Below, piece by piece: positions 4,840 to 7,668 of a DNA stretch of 7,668 nt. The notes under the pieces are model-generated. The model saw only the letters and a program-made list of their open reading frames with translations. It was not told where the DNA came from and ran no database searches. Source of the DNA: CAYUNA01 sp047629355 (GTDB lineage Bacteria > Bacteroidota > Bacteroidia > Chitinophagales > Saprospiraceae); the NCBI GenBank assembly GCA_047629355.1, contig JBLHWU010000276.1, forward strand, positions 1 to 7,668. The letters run 5' to 3'. The position numbers were made by a program, and so were the translations under genes. The first letter of the stretch is position 1, and each line of letters begins with the position of its first letter.

Positions 4840-5400
4840 TTGAACAAGCGAACAGAAGATACTCAACTCATACAGAGCGCGCTGAAAGGCAACCAGCAGG
4901 CTTTTCAGCAACTGTACCATCGGTACAAGCGCGAGTTGTTTATGGTTTGTCTTCGCTATGCAAAGGATAAAAGTACAGCGCAGGATTATTTGCAAGAGAC
5001 CTTTATTAATGTGTTCAAAAATTTGCACCAGTTTGATAAGACAAAAGGTGTGTTTGAAGGGTGGGCTAAGCGAATTGCAATTAATATTTGCTTGATGGAT
5101 TTGCGAAAGCAGTCCTTGTATTCGGTGAATATCGCAGCAGCAGAATACATCGAATCAAATACGGCAGATGTCTTGTCGCAACTTTTGCTGAAAGATATGT
5201 TAAAGATGATTCAAGAATTACCGCAAGGTTATAGGACCGTCTTTAATATGTATGTGATTGATGGATTTGCACACAAGGAAATCGCGGCATCATTGAGTAT
5301 CTCCATCAACACCTCCAAATCACAACTGAGAAAAGCAAAGAATCTTTTACAAAAAAGAATTTTGAGTAACCAACAAATTTACCAACAAGAACATGGATAG
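4840..5400 (+). CDS. ECF-type RNA polymerase sigma-70 family factor
   Basis: This 186-residue protein has the two-domain layout of extracytoplasmic-function sigma factors. Region 2 spans about residues 20-92, with FQQLYHRYKRELFMVCLRYAKD, the -10-binding segment AQDYLQETFINVFKNL (47-62) and FEGWAKRIAINICLMDLRK. Region 4 spans about 118-172, with the LPQGYRTVFNMYVIDGFAHKEIAASLSIS helix-turn-helix and the trailing SQLRKAKNLL. It would direct RNA polymerase to a specific set of promoters in response to an envelope signal. The start is TTG at 4840: the frame is closed by TAA at 4825-4827 and there is no ATG before region 2, so TTG is the only reasonable start. It overlaps the next gene by 8 bp, which points to translational coupling and to that product being its regulator. 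Confidence 0.93.
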   Translation: MNKRTEDTQLIQSALKGNQQAFQQLYHRYKRELFMVCLRYAKDKSTAQDYLQETFINVFKNLHQFDKTKGVFEGWAKRIAINICLMDLRKQSLYSVNIAAAEYIESNTADVLSQLLLKDMLKMIQELPQGYRTVFNMYVIDGFAHKEIAASLSISINTSKSQLRKAKNLLQKRILSNQQIYQQEHG

Positions 5401-6832
5401 ATTTGATGACATATGGAAAAATCGTTTTAACGATGGCAACGCGCCAATCGGGGACTGGAATACGCCAGATGACGACCTCGTTTGGGAAGGTATTGCACCA
5501 CACATTCCGCAGCAAGACGACCGTCGGAAATATATCTGGCTTTGGTGGTCGATTGGATTGTTGATGCTGGCATTATTGAGTTGGGTTACTATTAAAAATG
5601 GCTTGGCTATTGTAAGTACGGATGTTGAAAATATCGAAAAAGCGGTATCAATTGAAGCAACAAATTTAATAGCGAATGATTTAGATAAAAAAATAGTAGC
5701 AAGGCCTACTGATAACAATTCCACGAATATTGAAAAGCAAGTTGCTACCAATGAGCGCACTATTTTAAGAACAGATGCTAATAATACAGAAACGACTAAT
5801 CAACCTATTTTTGAAAAGAAAAAAGCAATTATTCTTTCTACGCAAAAAAATAACCCAATTCAACGAAATCATCAAGTACCAATTTTAAACAGAAACATTG
5901 ATAATACAGATATTTCTACTAAAATTATTGAAATCAAAAAGCAACGGACGCTTAATAATTTAAATACTATACCGTTGCTTGACTTGGAAAATTTGGCACA
6001 AAAAAACACGCTTAATTCAACAATTAATTGCTTGACACCAAATGAAGACGGTGACAGCAAATCAAAAATCGCGCTCTCTATCAACGCAGGTGCCGTGTAT
6101 TGGCAGCACCAAATCAGTGACCAATACACCAATGATTTATCCCCTTTTGACTTCAATTATGACGATAATTGGGGTTGGAAAATTGGTCTTATGGCAACAT
6201 TTGATTTAAACAATTATATTACCCCATACGTTAAGATTCAGAAGGAAACGGTTAAAGTAACTTCTGGACATAATTCTGAATTGAATTACAATACAGCGAA
6301 CGAACAAGGCACAAATGCCAATACTTATTTGCAAAATTTAGCAACGCCTTACGGTCTTTCTGAAGCGACTTTCCGATTGGACAGAGATGAAAGCTTGACA
6401 GATGAAATGGTTGATTTAACCGTTAATTTTGCGTCTACTCATCAAATTGAAAATTGGAGTGTGCCCTTTGGTTTGAAGTTCTTTCCTTTCGGTAAAAAAC
6501 AACGCTTTCAATGGAATACCTCAGTTGGCATGGGCATCAATTATTTGTCGAACATTCAGAATACATTAAAAAATGTAGACACGCACCACGATTTCATTCA
6601 TTATTCTGTGGATAGTCCTACTATTTTTAACAATTCGACAATTGAAAAGTGGCATTATGATGTTCGATTGGGTACGGGTGTTGACTATTTTATTAATGAT
6701 GATTTAAAATTTAATTTTCAATATAATTGGTCACGCGGATTGAATCCCGTTTTTCAACAGGGTGATTACGCGACCAGAATTAATCGGCATCAACTATCTA
6801 TTGGTGTCACTAAAACGCTTAATTTAAAGTAG
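5393..6832 (+). CDS. Membrane-anchored beta-barrel protein, putative anti-sigma partner
   Basis: This 479-residue protein has three parts. Residues 1-46 are cytoplasmic-looking, acidic and tryptophan-containing (FDDIWKNRFND, DDDLVWEGIAPHI). Residues 47-67 are one hydrophobic helix (YIWLWWSIGLLMLALLSWVTI) preceded by RRK, giving an N-in topology. Residues 68-222 are an Asn/Thr/Lys-rich, low-complexity linker. Residues ~225-479 alternate in beta-strand patterns typical of Bacteroidota outer-membrane beta-barrel (porin-like) domains, for example KIALSINAGAVYW, WGWKIGLMATFDL, WSVPFGLKFFPFG, FQWNTSVGMGINYL and HQLSIGVTKTLNLK at the end. The 8-bp overlap with the sigma gene and the short N-terminal segment suggest that it sequesters or senses for that sigma factor. 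I see no classical zinc anti-sigma or FecR motif. Whether the barrel really enters the outer membrane is open, because the last residue is not the usual aromatic. The start ATG is at 5393. Confidence 0.85.
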   Translation: MDRFDDIWKNRFNDGNAPIGDWNTPDDDLVWEGIAPHIPQQDDRRKYIWLWWSIGLLMLALLSWVTIKNGLAIVSTDVENIEKAVSIEATNLIANDLDKKIVARPTDNNSTNIEKQVATNERTILRTDANNTETTNQPIFEKKKAIILSTQKNNPIQRNHQVPILNRNIDNTDISTKIIEIKKQRTLNNLNTIPLLDLENLAQKNTLNSTINCLTPNEDGDSKSKIALSINAGAVYWQHQISDQYTNDLSPFDFNYDDNWGWKIGLMATFDLNNYITPYVKIQKETVKVTSGHNSELNYNTANEQGTNANTYLQNLATPYGLSEATFRLDRDESLTDEMVDLTVNFASTHQIENWSVPFGLKFFPFGKKQRFQWNTSVGMGINYLSNIQNTLKNVDTHHDFIHYSVDSPTIFNNSTIEKWHYDVRLGTGVDYFINDDLKFNFQYNWSRGLNPVFQQGDYATRINRHQLSIGVTKTLNLK

Positions 6833-7085
6833 AAACAGGCGTTAACTGCAATAGCAACTCTGGAGTTTCATTAATAAAACTGACTTTTAATATCAGCGTT
6901 TATTATCAAATTCTATTGATTTTCAAGTAGTTACGCTTTTATATTCTAAATAAATTTTAATCCGAAATTCATATAAATGCTGCGATTTGTAGCGCATAAC
7001 CATTATTTTAAAACTTAATGACAATTGAGCAAAATGCTTCAATCTGTCTTAATAATCTGACTTCTTAACAAAAAAAAAAATTATT
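6833..7085. other. Gap before the fasciclin gene, no gene seen
   Basis: This 253-bp AT-rich gap has no reading frame of note and no convincing terminator after the beta-barrel gene. It ends in an 11-A run (7070-7080) followed by TTATT and the ATG, an A-rich leader of the kind Bacteroidota use in place of a Shine-Dalgarno. No clear TAnnTTTG box was found. Confidence 0.5.
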
Positions 7086-7668
7086 ATGTGTAGATTCTTC
7101 ACAATCCTCGCAATGACTTTGCTATGCAATTTTGCGAATGCTCAAACCGTAGTTGACATCATTGTTAACAGTCCTGACCATACCACTTTAGAAGCAGCAG
7201 TGATTGCCGCAGAGTTAGATGACGATTTGAGTGCAGCAGGTTCTTTTACCGTATTTGCGCCGACAGATGCTGCATTTGCAGCATTACCACCTGCATTTGT
7301 TACTGGGCTTTTAGCGAATCCAACAGGTCAATTAGCAGAGATTTTAACTTACCATGTTTTGGGTGCAGAAGTGCTTTCAACAGATTTGTCTGATGGTCAA
7401 ATAACGACGACTTTACAAGGTGAAGACGTAACCGTAACTATCAATGCAAATGGTGTTTTTATCAACAATGCGCAAGTGACTGTTGTAGACATTCCAGCAA
7501 CTAATGGTGTGGTACACGTTTTGGATGCAGTGATGTTACCGCCAACTTTTCCAACAACCGTTGTAGATGTTGTTGTGAATAGCGATGTACATACAACTTT
7601 AGAAGCAGCAGTAATTGCAGCGGAATTAGCGGATGATTTGAGTGCAGCTGGTCCTTTTACCGTTTTTG
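7086..7668 (+). CDS. Secreted fasciclin-domain protein (partial, cut by window end)
   Basis: The frame is open from the ATG at 7086 to the window edge (194 full codons). Residues 1-19 form a signal peptide (MCRFFTILAMTLLCNFANA, likely cut before Q20), so the protein is exported. Residues ~22-152 are one fasciclin (FAS1/BIgH3) domain with the hallmark H1 motif FTVFAPTDAAF (54-64), the YH motif TYHVLGAEV (88-96) and the H2-type NGVVHVLDAVMLP (140-152). A second domain begins at about residue 159 with VVDVVVNSDVHTTLEAAVIA and reaches FTVF at the edge. The two domains are in register at a 137-residue (411-bp) period. FAS1 domains mediate adhesion between cells or to matrix; the role here is inferred. 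More repeats and possibly a C-terminal sorting domain may lie beyond the window. Confidence 0.95.
   Translation, partial: MCRFFTILAMTLLCNFANAQTVVDIIVNSPDHTTLEAAVIAAELDDDLSAAGSFTVFAPTDAAFAALPPAFVTGLLANPTGQLAEILTYHVLGAEVLSTDLSDGQITTTLQGEDVTVTINANGVFINNAQVTVVDIPATNGVVHVLDAVMLPPTFPTTVVDVVVNSDVHTTLEAAVIAAELADDLSAAGPFTVF
7149..7668 (+). repeat. Tandem fasciclin coding repeats, 411-bp period
   Basis: The coding sequence from 7149 (VVDIIVNSPDHTTLEAAVIA) is repeated from 7560 (VVDVVVNSDVHTTLEAAVIA), and the similarity continues to the edge. The proteins are about 80% identical over the 36 visible residues, with many differences at third codon positions. This points to an internal duplication that has drifted under selection for protein sequence. 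Confidence 0.85.

Noticed and set aside
4836..4842. TAATTTG at the sigma start as a -7 promoter box
   Set aside because: It is one base short of TAnnTTTG and overlaps the start codon, so it cannot drive this gene from there.
5872..6156. Minus-strand reading frame inside the beta-barrel gene
   Set aside because: It is antisense to a well-supported gene and has no recognisable protein features; the same holds for the other frames opposite trpS, ridA, the FAH gene and the sigma gene.

Overview
The window looks like a chromosomal segment of an AT-rich Bacteroidota, most likely a Saprospiria/Chitinophagia-type bacterium (inferred). The reasons are the protein flavour of TrpS, RidA, L32 and the YceD-family protein, starts with A/T-rich leaders and no clear Shine-Dalgarno, a TAnnTTTG-type -7 box before the yceD-like gene, an ECF sigma factor coupled to a membrane-anchored beta-barrel protein, and a fasciclin-repeat secreted protein. 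No phage, CRISPR array, rRNA or tRNA is visible.

Layout. Bases 1-777 carry no credible gene but are packed with inverted repeats. Five perfect hairpins and two imperfect ones lie between a pair of ~38-bp inverted repeats (22-59 and 589-626). Bases 778-4384 hold six minus-strand genes. In transcription order from the right these are a YceD/DUF177 protein and ribosomal protein L32 (a classic pair ended by a strong terminator at 3531-3577), then RidA, tryptophanyl-tRNA synthetase, a small unknown exported protein and an FAH-family hydrolase. Bases 4385-4839 are the divergent intergenic region. Bases 4840-6832 hold a plus-strand pair, an ECF sigma factor with a TTG start overlapping by 8 bp a protein with one transmembrane helix and a C-terminal beta-barrel. 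From 7086 a secreted fasciclin-domain protein runs off the right edge; its second domain begins just before the cut.

The minus-strand genes are housekeeping: translation (L32, TrpS), clean-up of reactive enamines (RidA), and FAH-type C-C bond hydrolysis or decarboxylation. The plus-strand pair is a likely envelope-sensing regulatory module in which the second gene probably tethers or controls the sigma factor. The most unusual material is the hairpin cluster in 1-777, a perfect 14-bp inverted repeat with a competing internal pairing in the trpS leader, and the fusion of a putative anti-sigma N-terminus to a beta-barrel.
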